From positions 37,525 to 101,524 of the forward strand of contig PGYB01000025.1 in assembly GCA_002839445.1 (NCBI GenBank): 64,000 nt of DNA. Reading direction: 5' to 3'. This DNA is from Candidatus Riflebacteria bacterium HGW-Riflebacteria-1 (GTDB taxonomy: Bacteria > Muiribacteriota > Ozemobacteria > Ozemobacterales > Ozemobacteraceae). A model generated the notes under the pieces. That model did no database searches. It was not told the origin of the DNA and worked only from the letters and a program-made list of their open reading frames with translations. The position numbers and the translations under genes were made by a program. Below, in pieces: positions 15,573 through 23,945 of this stretch (position 1 is its first letter; every line of letters begins with the position of its first letter).

Positions 15573-17468
15573 ATGCCGAGATCCTTTATTCGCGCCGCCA
15601 GCCTCGTGATAATGCTGAGTTTCTGCGCGATTCCCGCTTTCTCAGAAATCATTGACGCCACCGGGCTTTTTGCCGAAGAAGTGCGCTGGCTGGCAGACAA
15701 CGTCGCCAAAGAAACGCGCGACGAGTTTTTGTTCAGAACGTCTGGTATCAATGCCTACGCCGATTCAAAACCACCCGAAGTCGGTGACGTCGAAGTTTTT
15801 AATACCCTTAATATTAGAAGCAAAACTAACGTAAAAATCCGCGCCCAGCTTAAAAAAATCGGCAAGCATTGCTATGTCTACCTGCAGGAAGGCAAAAAAG
15901 TAGATGCAAAAGCAATCGCCCGTATTGTCAGCGAATTTGACGGCCGCATCTATCCAAGAACACGCTCAATGTTTGGCAGCGAATGGAACCCGGGGATAGA
16001 CGGTGACCCAAGAATAACCCTGCTCCTGCTTGATATTCAGGATAATTACAACCCGCAACAGGGCCGACGTGGCTACACTGCCGGCTATTTTTATGCCGGA
16101 GACTGCTACAACCGCAAAAAGAAGGCCGAAAGCAACGAACGTGAGATGCTTTATCTCGATATTTACCCGAGTGTTCCGGGTTCTACTGAATTCATGAGCG
16201 TGGTTGCCCACGAATTTCAGCACATGATCCACTGGAACAATGACCCAAAAGAATTCACCTGGGTCAACGAGAGTCTGTCACAGCTATCGCAATTTCTTTG
16301 CGGATACGGTCACCCTCCGCAGGTTCAGGCCTTCATAAGAAATCCTCACAATAATCTGGCAGCCTGGTCAGATGATGATATGATCGCCAATTACGGCCAT
16401 GTTTATCTCTGGGCTTACTACATTTCTACGCGCATTGCTTCTACTGATGAACGTCGCCGCGCTTTTGTCCGTCGCATGGTCGCTCAGACTTCGCAGGGCT
16501 TTTCCGGTCTAAATGCCGCGATTGAAAAGCAGGGCATCAAAAATGACGTGCGCAACCTCTTTCGCAGCTTCTGTCTGGCGAACTATCTTAATGACGACCG
16601 CGTAGAACGCGGCGCTTATGGCTACGACAATCCGCTGGCTAAACTCGCTCTTCGCCCTGATCTGAGGCTTGATAAGCCGCCCTTTGAAGTTAAGGGACGG
16701 GTAAAATGCTGGTCAGCCCGCGCGATACAGATAAACTCCGCTTCTTTTCGCGGCCGCGAGGTTTCGGTGCTGTTTGCCGGACAGAAAGTTACTGCTGGTA
16801 ATTATTCGAACAGCTTCGATGTGGCTCTGGTAACCTATTCATCTGATCGTAAACATTTGCCGGTGATCAACTGGCTTGATATCAACTCTGAGTACAAGTC
16901 TGTGCATAGAAGCAAAGTGTCAAGTGTTCATGACCGCATGATGATGCTGGTTGTGAATCGCGGGCCCGCCGTGATGAAGGTCGAACAGGCTTTTGCGCGC
17001 GGTTCAGCTCCGGCGGCATTCACCTTTGCCATTCGCCTGCCGTCTTCTTCGACAACGGCTGCCCCAAGAGTGGCATCTGCTGGCAGTTCTCGCCGCACAA
17101 CTGCAAGACCCGACCGTGCGCGCAGTCGCAGCATGATCGAAGAAATTGCCCGCAGTCCCGGACTCGAAGAATCGGCGGGCAGCGTGCTCAGCTCCCGTGG
17201 AACCGCTGAAGAGCCGCTGGCCGCGGTAGAATTTGATTTTGGTTTTCAGAAGATTGCTGACGCCGAAGACACCATCATAGACGCGATTCGCGAAGACATC
17301 GCAGAGGATGATTACAAACTTGTCGAAGAATTTGTAAAAGCTTATACTTCGGCTTCAGACCTTGAAAAGAGCAGGCTGCATACTTTGCGTAGCCGTGTTC
17401 TCGATATTTTGAAATTCGAACAGCTCCAGGGAAGCGCCAGGGCCGAAGCCTTTATCTCGCAGTTTTAA
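15573..17468 (+). CDS. exported HExxH zinc metallopeptidase (second of a tandem pair)
   Basis: A 631-residue paralogue of the preceding gene. It has a signal peptide (about 1-24, cut near AFSE). The zinc site is HEFQHMIHW, followed by WVNESLSQLSQFLCGYGHPPQVQAF, almost the same as in the first copy. The block FGSEWNPGIDGDPRITLLLLDIQDNYN is also shared. The C-terminal part (about 480-560) is low complexity and rich in Ser, Arg and Ala, unlike the first copy. It has its own promoter and is separated by a terminator. An AGGGAG lies about 11 bases upstream. The end overlaps the convergent YgjP-like gene by 17 bases. Likely extracytoplasmic proteolysis. Confidence 0.78.
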   Translation: MPRSFIRAASLVIMLSFCAIPAFSEIIDATGLFAEEVRWLADNVAKETRDEFLFRTSGINAYADSKPPEVGDVEVFNTLNIRSKTNVKIRAQLKKIGKHCYVYLQEGKKVDAKAIARIVSEFDGRIYPRTRSMFGSEWNPGIDGDPRITLLLLDIQDNYNPQQGRRGYTAGYFYAGDCYNRKKKAESNEREMLYLDIYPSVPGSTEFMSVVAHEFQHMIHWNNDPKEFTWVNESLSQLSQFLCGYGHPPQVQAFIRNPHNNLAAWSDDDMIANYGHVYLWAYYISTRIASTDERRRAFVRRMVAQTSQGFSGLNAAIEKQGIKNDVRNLFRSFCLANYLNDDRVERGAYGYDNPLAKLALRPDLRLDKPPFEVKGRVKCWSARAIQINSASFRGREVSVLFAGQKVTAGNYSNSFDVALVTYSSDRKHLPVINWLDINSEYKSVHRSKVSSVHDRMMMLVVNRGPAVMKVEQAFARGSAPAAFTFAIRLPSSSTTAAPRVASAGSSRRTTARPDRARSRSMIEEIARSPGLEESAGSVLSSRGTAEEPLAAVEFDFGFQKIADAEDTIIDAIREDIAEDDYKLVEEFVKAYTSASDLEKSRLHTLRSRVLDILKFEQLQGSARAEAFISQF

Positions 17469-18012
17469 CTACAAAGTCCCAGTTCATCAGACTTGCACCG
17501 TTTCTGCGCAGCCAGTCTTTTTGATGGAGATAACCGGGGCACCTTTCACCGACAAGTTTCCAGAACTCGATTGAATGGTCGAGGTGGCTTAGGTGTGCGG
17601 TCTCATGTGTGACAACATATGAAAGCACATCGTCGGGAGCCATGATCAGGCGCCAGTTGAAATTGAGGTTCTTTCGGGCCGAACAGCTGCCCCATCTGGA
17701 CCTGGTGTCTTTGATAGAAACTGATTGATACGTGAAGCCATGCTGAACTTTCTGCGTTTCAACATCTTCACAAAAGGCTCGCCTTGCCTGCGAACGCAGC
17801 CAGTTGCAGACGTGCGCCGACAAATTGTTGGCTATAACTCTTTTGTCAGCTTCCATCGCCGACAGCGCCAGCTGCAGCACGTTGTCTCTAAGAGTTATTC
17901 TGCTATGCGCAAAAGGTGTAATTGTAGCCTTTGCCTGCAGAATCCGGCCGCGATAGGGCACGGCCGGGAGTTCAAGTTCAGACAACTTCGTCAAACTTTC
18001 CGCCTCCGGCAT
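17452..18012 (-). CDS. YgjP-like (DUF45) zinc metallopeptidase-family protein
   Basis: About 186 residues. The family signature is clear in the C-terminal half: RWGSCSARKNLNFNWRL, then VVTHETAHLSHLDHSIEFW with the HExxH-like HETAH zinc site. Such proteins are small cytoplasmic relatives of the SprT/M48 peptidases. The start is uncertain. The ATG at 18012 overlaps the FmdB gene by 35 bases and has no Shine-Dalgarno. A TTG at 17994 has GGAGG eight bases upstream and overlaps by 17. Either way translation is probably coupled to the FmdB gene. Confidence 0.85.
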   Translation of the reverse strand: MPEAESLTKLSELELPAVPYRGRILQAKATITPFAHSRITLRDNVLQLALSAMEADKRVIANNLSAHVCNWLRSQARRAFCEDVETQKVQHGFTYQSVSIKDTRSRWGSCSARKNLNFNWRLIMAPDDVLSYVVTHETAHLSHLDHSIEFWKLVGERCPGYLHQKDWLRRNGASLMNWDFVVKTAR

Positions 18013-18241
18013 TAACAAGCTTTTTGAAGCCGTGTTTCCTGATATTGTCGTCTGAAAGCAGGTCTTTGGTCTTAACCTCTGTGCTCTGCTTTGTCGGAAA
18101 AAATATTCTGACCACTTCATTGCCGCAATCCGGGCAAATCTCAAGGGCGTCTTCTCTTATTTTCTGCACAATTTCAAAATCATTCTGGCAGTATTTGCAG
18201 CATTTTTGCGGGTCTCGGGGGCGATAAGTGTAAAAAGGCAT
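17978..18241 (-). CDS. FmdB-family small zinc-ribbon protein
   Basis: An 87-residue protein with the family start MPFYTYRP and two Cys pairs (CKYC at about 14-17 and CPDC at about 36-39), which would bind one zinc. FmdB-type proteins are often called regulatory, but their role is not settled. It starts two bases after the stop of the radical SAM gene and overlaps the YgjP-like gene downstream, so the three form an operon. A second, unlinked FmdB protein is at 61211. Confidence 0.85.
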   Translation of the reverse strand: MPFYTYRPRDPQKCCKYCQNDFEIVQKIREDALEICPDCGNEVVRIFFPTKQSTEVKTKDLLSDDNIRKHGFKKLVNAGGGKFDEVV

Positions 18242-18243
18242 GT

Positions 18244-20154
18244 TTAACCTCGAATTTCATCTGATGATCGGCGAATGTTGTTTTGTGCACCCGCCTGTTC
18301 ATATAATAGCCCTGATTCAACAAGTTTTTCAAGGGCTTCAGCAAAATTAGGAACAGGAAGGTTCGGCCAGAGCCTTTGCCATGTTGGCGCCCATCCTGCC
18401 TGCTCTGAACGCGCCTGAACTGCCGCCATGATAAATGAACCACAATGCCCGGGCTCAAGAACTTCAACATCAGGAGTCAGTGAAAGATCTTTTTCAAAAC
18501 GATAGATAACCGGAACAGGCGACAGAGTGGCAGCCTGATCAAGCTGTTCAGCGCTCAGCAATAATGGGTCGTATTCATACCACAATGCTTTGCAACCGGC
18601 CTGCAAACGATAGTGTGTCTTGCGCACCACATTTTCAAACAAAGGATTGACAGCAGGGTTGCTGCTGACCGGCACTTTTTGTGTCATTCTCAGTTCGTGT
18701 TCAAGTAGAGAGGGCAACATTCTGGCTGCAGTTGACGTTGAGTCCATATTCTCGACAAATGCTTGCAGGTATCTGGCGATATTTTCCGGGCTGAAGTTAT
18801 AGAATTGCAGACCGCTGTCGCGCCAGTAGTCAGCTAATCGCGAAAAAAAGCAGGAAGCCGACCCAGAAAACAGATGCTTTACTATGTAGCTGAGGCTCTT
18901 GGGGTAGCGCTGGCAATTATAGATTCCTTCAACCAGCTTGCCAATGTCCTGAATATGAATTGTCTCGGAGCTGTTAAGCCATCGGGTTCGCAAAATCGTG
19001 TAGGGTGGGGCGGGCATTGAAAAAAGCTCAAGACTTTCCGAAGAACTCTCAAGGGGTGTGCCGCGTAAAACCTTTACCAGGCTTATCTGTATACTGTGCG
19101 GTTCAAGCAGCCAGACATCATCCAGACTCTTTAAAAAATCCCCGAGGCTGTCATAAGGAAGCGCGCCCAGCAGATCGAGGTGAAGATAGCACTTCGTGCG
19201 CTTTCGCAGTTGCAGCACACGGTCTTTCAGAACCGCCAGGTCGAAACGTCTATTAACAGCCGCCAGAGCGATCGGGTTGGTGGATTGTACACCAATTTCA
19301 AGATGAAACATGCCTTCTGGCGCGTCAGCAAGAAGTTCGATTATGTCTTCGCTGAGAAAATCTGCCTGAATTTCAAAGTGAATATTGATGTTGCGGTGAT
19401 TGTTCGCTTTGATATAACTGATAATGCGTCGTGCTCTGGCACGGTCATGGTTAAAAGTGCGATCAGCAAAGCGAACCTGCCGATAATCTGAATTGAAAAA
19501 CCAGTCAAGATCAGCTTCAACCCGTTCAACAGAAAGGTGACGCAGCCGGCCAAGAACAGAACTCAGGCAATAGGAACATTTTGAAGGGCAGCCGCGCGAC
19601 GCTTCGTAATAGGTAAAGCTGTGTTTTTCTTTATAAAAACCAGCCTGAAAAGGCGAGGGAATGATATCAAGATCTGCAATCAGCTCGCGGTCTGGATTGG
19701 TCTGTATATTAGTGCCGTTGCGCCAGGTGATACCTGCAATATCGTTTGTCGCGTTTCCTGCGATTATTGCCGTAAGAAGTTCTGCAAAGCTGACTTCGCC
19801 CTCGCCGCGTATAATGAAGTCAAGGTAACCGTAGCGTTGCATGAGCATTTCAGAATTATAAGATACTTCGGGGCCGCCCAGAACTATGATGGTGTCTGGC
19901 AAGGCAGCTTTGACTGCTCCAGCAATGTCCAGTGTGCGGGAGAGCGACCAGATATAGACCGAAAACGCCAGAATATCAGGGCTTTTTAAAATCAGGTCGG
20001 CGATTATACCTTCATTAGTCTGGTTGAGATCATACTCGCAGATAGCCATTTCTGGTCGCTCTGGATCCGTTTGCCAGTAAGCCTTGAGATAGGCAAGGGC
20101 CAGAGCGCTGTGTGTGTGTCTGGTGTTGATTGCTGCCGCTATAATGTTTGTCAT
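18244..20154 (-). CDS. B12-binding-domain radical SAM protein with DUF4080-like C-terminus
   Basis: A 636-residue protein. Residues about 1-140 form a cobalamin-binding-type Rossmann domain (NTRHTHSALALAYLKAY; VLGGPEVSYNSE). The radical SAM cluster site is CPSKCSYC (CxxxCxxC, about residues 190-197) after YYEASRG. A TIM-barrel part and a helical C-terminal half follow, the latter of DUF4080 type. Such enzymes use S-adenosylmethionine radicals, often for methylation of unreactive carbons. The substrate is unknown. It is first in a three-gene minus-strand operon with the FmdB and YgjP-like genes and points to an anaerobic lifestyle. Confidence 0.88.
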   Translation of the reverse strand: MTNIIAAAINTRHTHSALALAYLKAYWQTDPERPEMAICEYDLNQTNEGIIADLILKSPDILAFSVYIWSLSRTLDIAGAVKAALPDTIIVLGGPEVSYNSEMLMQRYGYLDFIIRGEGEVSFAELLTAIIAGNATNDIAGITWRNGTNIQTNPDRELIADLDIIPSPFQAGFYKEKHSFTYYEASRGCPSKCSYCLSSVLGRLRHLSVERVEADLDWFFNSDYRQVRFADRTFNHDRARARRIISYIKANNHRNINIHFEIQADFLSEDIIELLADAPEGMFHLEIGVQSTNPIALAAVNRRFDLAVLKDRVLQLRKRTKCYLHLDLLGALPYDSLGDFLKSLDDVWLLEPHSIQISLVKVLRGTPLESSSESLELFSMPAPPYTILRTRWLNSSETIHIQDIGKLVEGIYNCQRYPKSLSYIVKHLFSGSASCFFSRLADYWRDSGLQFYNFSPENIARYLQAFVENMDSTSTAARMLPSLLEHELRMTQKVPVSSNPAVNPLFENVVRKTHYRLQAGCKALWYEYDPLLLSAEQLDQAATLSPVPVIYRFEKDLSLTPDVEVLEPGHCGSFIMAAVQARSEQAGWAPTWQRLWPNLPVPNFAEALEKLVESGLLYEQAGAQNNIRRSSDEIRG

Positions 20155-20276
20155 ATCCTGTATTTTACCGCAAATGACAAACTATTAACAGCCTATACGT
20201 TTCAGAAACGGCAATTCTCGGTCAGATATCCACATTGCTTATCTTCATTCCCGGCAAGGCTAACTAGTATCAGCAT

Positions 20277-20362
20277 CAAGCCGTCATCCTGAGCGCAGTC
20301 GCAGGATCCAGAATGGCAATAAAAACATGGATTCTGCGACTTCGCGTTGCTGAGGCAGAATG
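20277..20362. repeat. REP-like imperfect inverted repeat
   Basis: A GTCATCCTGAGCGCAGTCG-type left arm and, about 50 bases on, a right arm reading (on the opposite strand) GGTCATTCTGCCTCAGCAAC form an imperfect palindrome. This looks like the short intergenic palindromes scattered in many bacterial genomes. The surrounding 20155-20700 shows no gene I would defend. Confidence 0.6.
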
Positions 20363-20717
20363 ACCGAAAGGAGGCGGTAGAATCCTCTATCAAGGTCGTC
20401 ATACGTTGCCCAGTCACAAAACATCTAACTATATGGTACGGGTTTGGTTTCTCACCGAAGAATTGTTGTTTCAGAAAAAAGCGGAAATCAACCAATTGCC
20501 TATCCATGAAGACATTACGAGGTTTGTGTGTTAAAAAGATACGTGTGCCAAAATTTCATCAGTGAGCTGCTGTGAAATTAGCACACAAAATACGAGTGAT
20601 TGTGAAATTTATTTCAATCGTTGGCTCTGTGCTCAAACTGCGCGCTTGCGAAGATTGTCTGTTTTGCTAGCAAACTTCTGGTCTGAAGCGTGTTGGGCTG
20701 ATAAATACATGTGTGTG

Positions 20718-20743
20718 AAAAAAATGCACTTGTGCGTTTTTTT
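20718..20743. terminator. possible bidirectional terminator hairpin
   Basis: Seven As, TGCAC, a TT loop, GTGCG and seven Ts form a symmetric hairpin with a T-run in either direction. It could end transcripts entering the sigma-54 unit from the left. Confidence 0.5.
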
Positions 20744-20788
20744 ACCGTATGATACCCCCGAAACAGGCTTGAAATCGTTTTAAATAGT

Positions 20789-20804
20789 TGGCACGATTAT
20801 TGCT
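20789..20804 (+). promoter_or_regulatory. consensus sigma-54 promoter
   Basis: TGGCACG-ATTA-TTGCT matches the sigma-54 consensus TGGCACG-N4-TTGCW at every defined position, with the invariant GG (-24) and GC (-12) at the right spacing. Transcription would start near 20815. An NtrC-family activator is encoded at 59605-61125. No protein gene lies downstream before the terminator at 21082-21111. Confidence 0.85.
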
Positions 20805-20814
20805 CTATTATAAA

Positions 20815-21111
20815 CAGCTCTTTGAAAAACAATGGAAAAGCGTTTTCCGGATCGCCGAAGTATATTCATACTTTGTCATAGCACTCTCACTCCATGGAAA
20901 CATCAAGGTCACTCTTTTATTCACACCACAGCCACTACCTAGTCATCAACACTCAACACACCAGCTATACCAACTCAACACCACAGTCAATGAATTGCCA
21001 CAGCATGATCCGGAAAGCTTTTTATAATTTTGTCATCTGACGATGACTCAACGATCCTCTCAAAAGATCCTCTCACTTTGTCCCCGGGTTTTTAAACCGG
21101 GGATTTTTTTT
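20815..21111 (+). ncRNA. putative sigma-54-dependent small RNA of about 297 nt
   Basis: The unit between the sigma-54 promoter and a terminator has no credible reading frame. Its 5' part holds two small hairpins, GGAAAA-GCG-TTTTCC (20832-20846) and AAGTAT-ATTC-ATACTT (20859-20874). A long C/A-rich, G-poor stretch (about 20923-20993) would be largely single-stranded. Near the end GATCCTCTCA occurs twice (21053-21062 and 21066-21075), just before the terminator. Such a layout fits a regulatory RNA under an NtrC-type activator. This is inferred from signals only. It could also be the leader or remnant of a lost gene. Confidence 0.6.
21082..21111 (+). terminator. Rho-independent terminator of the sigma-54 unit
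   Basis: CCCCGG and CCGGGG pair, with further T-A pairs above a bulge, and eight Ts follow on the plus strand. On the minus strand the hairpin is followed by ACAAAG, so it acts on the plus-strand unit and not on rseC. Confidence 0.88.
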
Positions 21112-21132
21112 GCCCGGAATGCTATCGCAGGA

Positions 21133-21597
21133 CTAGTCCAGTTCAGGTTTATGGCTAGATCCGCAGGATATCACCTGGACTACCTTCAGACTCAGGCGCT
21201 CGGCCTGGCGCGTTCTCGCGGCTATCGCGACTACTCCGAATGCCAGCGCCATTCCGGTAAAGCCGTAGACGAGGCGCCAGACATCACTGATAATGCAGCC
21301 AGTCAAATGGCAAAGCCAGGGCGTCAGAGCCATTCCGGCAAAAAAACCGGCAACTGGCAGGCCGAAAATCAGCAGTGCTGCTACGCTTCCTTCACCGGGG
21401 TTGAGATCAAGAAGAACTTCGTCGCCTATGTCGACTTTAAACTCTGCAGTTAAAGCTCTGATTGTCTTTTTTGCTGAGCGCTTTTCTCCATCGAGAAGCC
21501 CTGTGCATGCGTGACAGCCATTGCATTCCGGTCGCGGTTCTACCTCGACTATTACAAAGTCACCTTCGATCCCGGTAATTTTTCCCTGCAGGCTCAT
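21133..21597 (-). CDS. rseC: RseC/MucC-family membrane protein
   Basis: A 154-residue inner-membrane protein. The N-terminal cytoplasmic part carries a Cys cluster (CNGCHACTGLL, plus a nearby Cys), typical of the RseC family. Two transmembrane helices follow (about 73-95 and 105-130). RseC is linked in E. coli to the Rsx/Rnf-type SoxR-reducing system and to RpoE control. Its place about 1.3 kb from the rnf operon, though in a separate unit, fits that link. The C-terminus has one more Cys. The start has a GGA-type site upstream. Confidence 0.85.
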   Translation of the reverse strand: MSLQGKITGIEGDFVIVEVEPRPECNGCHACTGLLDGEKRSAKKTIRALTAEFKVDIGDEVLLDLNPGEGSVAALLIFGLPVAGFFAGMALTPWLCHLTGCIISDVWRLVYGFTGMALAFGVVAIAARTRQAERLSLKVVQVISCGSSHKPELD

Positions 21598-21655
21598 GAC
21601 TTTCCATCCGACTTATAATGAGACGTACAACAAAAAGGCATGTTACCCTATATTT

Positions 21656-22225
21656 ATGAAAAGCGAAAGAGCCGGGTTCCTTATATTGACCATGTTTCTT
21701 ATTTCTGGCATGCAGCAGACTTCGGCTCAGATGCCGAACTTCTTTGCTCCACCACCAACTCCAGCTCCTGTTGCGCGGCCGGTAACGGCGCCAGCGCCCG
21801 CTCCCGTCACAGAGCCTGCCAGGACTCCCGTCAGCGAACCAGGCCAGCCCCTGCCTTATAAAGAGTCAGTCTATGATCCGGCTATGGATAATCATCTGAA
21901 AGCACCTTCGCAAGATCAGCAGATTGGGCTTTTTGGCCTGCCAATCGGCAGAGTCGAAAATATGCTGATGGCGAATGGCGCAAAGAAACACTCATACGCC
22001 TTTGGTAAATACAGCCGGTTAACGCTCTCTGTTTATCTGGTTACAGTCTATTTCGACCGCGACAGACTTGTTGGCGCTTTCTCGGTAGAACCTCGACCGC
22101 CATACAAGACAGTTGAGCCCGATGCCAGACAGTTTTTTATGGAAATGTTTCTTAAAGATGCAGATCTGTCGCGGTTTGAGGCAAACATCGCCAGCTCGCG
22201 GCTTGAAGTCAAATACAAGAATTAA
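21656..22225 (+). CDS. small exported protein with Pro/Ala-rich linker, unknown function
   Basis: A 189-residue protein with a signal peptide (MKSERAGFLILTMFLISG, cut near TSAQ), then a Pro/Ala/Val-rich linker (about residues 28-66). The globular C-terminal domain of about 110 residues is of no family I recognise. A TATAAT at 21614-21619 may be its -10 box, but the -35 is poor. The Shine-Dalgarno is weak. The 3' end overlaps the convergent plsY gene by four bases. Confidence 0.6.
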   Translation: MKSERAGFLILTMFLISGMQQTSAQMPNFFAPPPTPAPVARPVTAPAPAPVTEPARTPVSEPGQPLPYKESVYDPAMDNHLKAPSQDQQIGLFGLPIGRVENMLMANGAKKHSYAFGKYSRLTLSVYLVTVYFDRDRLVGAFSVEPRPPYKTVEPDARQFFMEMFLKDADLSRFEANIASSRLEVKYKN

Positions 22226-22908
22226 GTCGCATCACCGTTCTGCTCGCTTTTGCCAGTTTCAGATGCTGCTTCAGCTGTTTGCTCCGGCGCTGTCGCCTTT
22301 GCGCTTTTGATGCCGAGGTAGTTTTTGAGTTCGCTGCGGTGTTCCCACATTGTCCATGTTGACATGAACGCAACGATATAAAGATAATCAAGATCTTGCG
22401 GCCGGTAAAGAAACACCCAGGCAATCGACAGCAGTGGCATGGCGCCGGCAGCGCTTAAGGCGCCGGGTTTGCTTGATAGGCCCCAGAAGGCCAGAAACAG
22501 GCCGAGAAACAATGACAGCAGCGCCGGCACGTATAGCAGTGTTACCATTACGCCAAATGTAGGCGCCAGGCCCCTGCCACCCTTAAACCCCAGAAATGGG
22601 CTGTTACAATGGCCAATTACCGTTAAAACGCTGCCAATACCAACTACCCACCATTGCGAATAGGCCTCAGGTCCGATCAGTTTGATGGTAACCGGGTATA
22701 CTGCAAGAAACCCCTTGAGAGCGTCGAGTATGCAGACAATGACTCCTGTCGGAATACCGAGAATTTCGAATACTTCGCCAGGAGGGCGAGTGTCGCGGCT
22801 TCCCGGCACAATCAATGATTTTCCGGTCTTGAGGCGCGCGACAATCTCACCTAACGGCAGGCTTCCAATCAGGAAGCAGGCGACGAAATACTGTAGGATT
22901 ATGGTCAT
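22222..22908 (-). CDS. plsY: glycerol-3-phosphate acyltransferase PlsY-like, divergent first motif
   Basis: A 228-residue polytopic membrane protein that would transfer an acyl group from acyl-phosphate to glycerol-3-phosphate, the first step of phospholipid synthesis. The PlsY motifs GHCNSPFLGFKGGRGLAPTFG (motif 2 region) and LDALKGFLAVYP are clear. The first motif, normally GSGNxGxTN, reads GSRDTRPPGEVFEILG here, so the conserved Asn residues are lost. The family call is good, but activity is less sure. The C-terminus has a 40-residue Ala/Glu-rich cytoplasmic tail. It follows rnfB by 11 bases and is probably co-transcribed with the Rnf genes. Confidence 0.8.
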   Translation of the reverse strand: MTIILQYFVACFLIGSLPLGEIVARLKTGKSLIVPGSRDTRPPGEVFEILGIPTGVIVCILDALKGFLAVYPVTIKLIGPEAYSQWWVVGIGSVLTVIGHCNSPFLGFKGGRGLAPTFGVMVTLLYVPALLSLFLGLFLAFWGLSSKPGALSAAGAMPLLSIAWVFLYRPQDLDYLYIVAFMSTWTMWEHRSELKNYLGIKSAKATAPEQTAEAASETGKSEQNGDAT

Positions 22909-22919
22909 TGGCGAGCCAA

Positions 22920-23930
22920 TCAGGCCTTGTCAATCATTTTTATGCATTTTTTCGGGCATTTTTCGGCGCACAAGCCACATCCAACGCACTTTCCTGGTAT
23001 TATCGAGTGTTTTTCTTTGGGAGTGCCGCCATTAACTGCCGAAAACTTGCACACTTTAAAACAGATTGTACAGCCGATGCAGGCTTCTTCGTCAATAACA
23101 GCCACGCGGCCCTTGAAATCTGGCCTGGTCTCCATGATAATAGTTTTCTGCGGGCATTTGACGACGCACGCACCGCAACCCACGCATTTTTCATATTCTA
23201 TTCGAGCCAGGTTATCCGCAACCTTGATTGCATCATATGCGCAGACCTTAACGCATAACCCGCACCCAATACAGCCAACTTTGCAGACTTTTCGGGTTTC
23301 GGCACCGCGGTCGGTCGAGTTGCACTTAACATGTACGGTCTTTTCCTTGTCGACCATTTCTATCAGCTGTTTCGGGCAGGCAAGTACACACTTTCCGCAG
23401 GCTACGCACTTGTCTTCATCAACTTCAGGCAGATGATGCGGGCCAATCTTGATTGCGTCAAACGGGCAGGCGGCTACGCATGAACCGAGTCCCATGCAGC
23501 GATGCGGGCAAAGCCATGGGCCGTTTTGCAGCAAAACCGCTGCCTGGCAGTTTGGTACGCCCATATACTCAAATTTTTTGTATTCATCTGTGTCAAGACC
23601 GTTGCATTTAACCAGGGCCGCTTTGACTACTGGCTTCATATCTGGCTTGTCAATCTTGTTAAGGCCAAGAAGCTCTTCAATTTTTTTTCGGTTTTCTGCC
23701 GCCATGACCGGGCAAAGAGTTGTGGCAACCCCTTTGTTGACAACCGCTTCGGCAAAGCCGGCACAGCCAGGGTAGCCGCAGCCACCGCAATTGGCGCCAG
23801 GAAGCAATTCAATTGTCTGCTCAATTTTGGGGTCGACTTTTACCTCAAACTTTTTTGATGCAAATGAAAGCACCGCCCCAAAGACAAAACCAAGAATTCC
23901 GAGAACTAAAACCGCTGTTAAGATTTGCAT
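22920..23930 (-). CDS. rnfB: Rnf complex subunit B, polyferredoxin
   Basis: A 336-residue electron-entry subunit of the Rnf complex, anchored by one N-terminal helix (about 5-24). The RnfB-specific 4Fe-4S domain has CGGCGYPGC (Cys48, 51, 56) plus a later Cys. At least six more ferredoxin-type Cys clusters follow, such as CVACGKCVLACPK, CIGCGLCVKVC and CVGCGLCAEKCPKKC. That is more clusters than in the classical proteobacterial protein (about 190 residues) and like the longer clostridial and Bacteroidetes forms. It takes electrons from reduced ferredoxin. It is last in the rnfCDGEAB order, 15 bases after rnfA. Confidence 0.95.
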   Translation of the reverse strand: MQILTAVLVLGILGFVFGAVLSFASKKFEVKVDPKIEQTIELLPGANCGGCGYPGCAGFAEAVVNKGVATTLCPVMAAENRKKIEELLGLNKIDKPDMKPVVKAALVKCNGLDTDEYKKFEYMGVPNCQAAVLLQNGPWLCPHRCMGLGSCVAACPFDAIKIGPHHLPEVDEDKCVACGKCVLACPKQLIEMVDKEKTVHVKCNSTDRGAETRKVCKVGCIGCGLCVKVCAYDAIKVADNLARIEYEKCVGCGACVVKCPQKTIIMETRPDFKGRVAVIDEEACIGCTICFKVCKFSAVNGGTPKEKHSIIPGKCVGCGLCAEKCPKKCIKMIDKA

Positions 23931-23945
23931 ATTATAGTTCCTTAG

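Noticed and set aside
20562..20783. 73-codon open frame before the sigma-54 promoter
   Set aside because: The composition is Cys/Trp-rich with no Shine-Dalgarno, it crosses a terminator-like hairpin, and nothing resembles a family.
20788..21027. 79-codon frame starting with TTG inside the sigma-54 unit
   Set aside because: Its start lies in the promoter itself, upstream of the predicted transcript start, so it cannot be the product of this unit.
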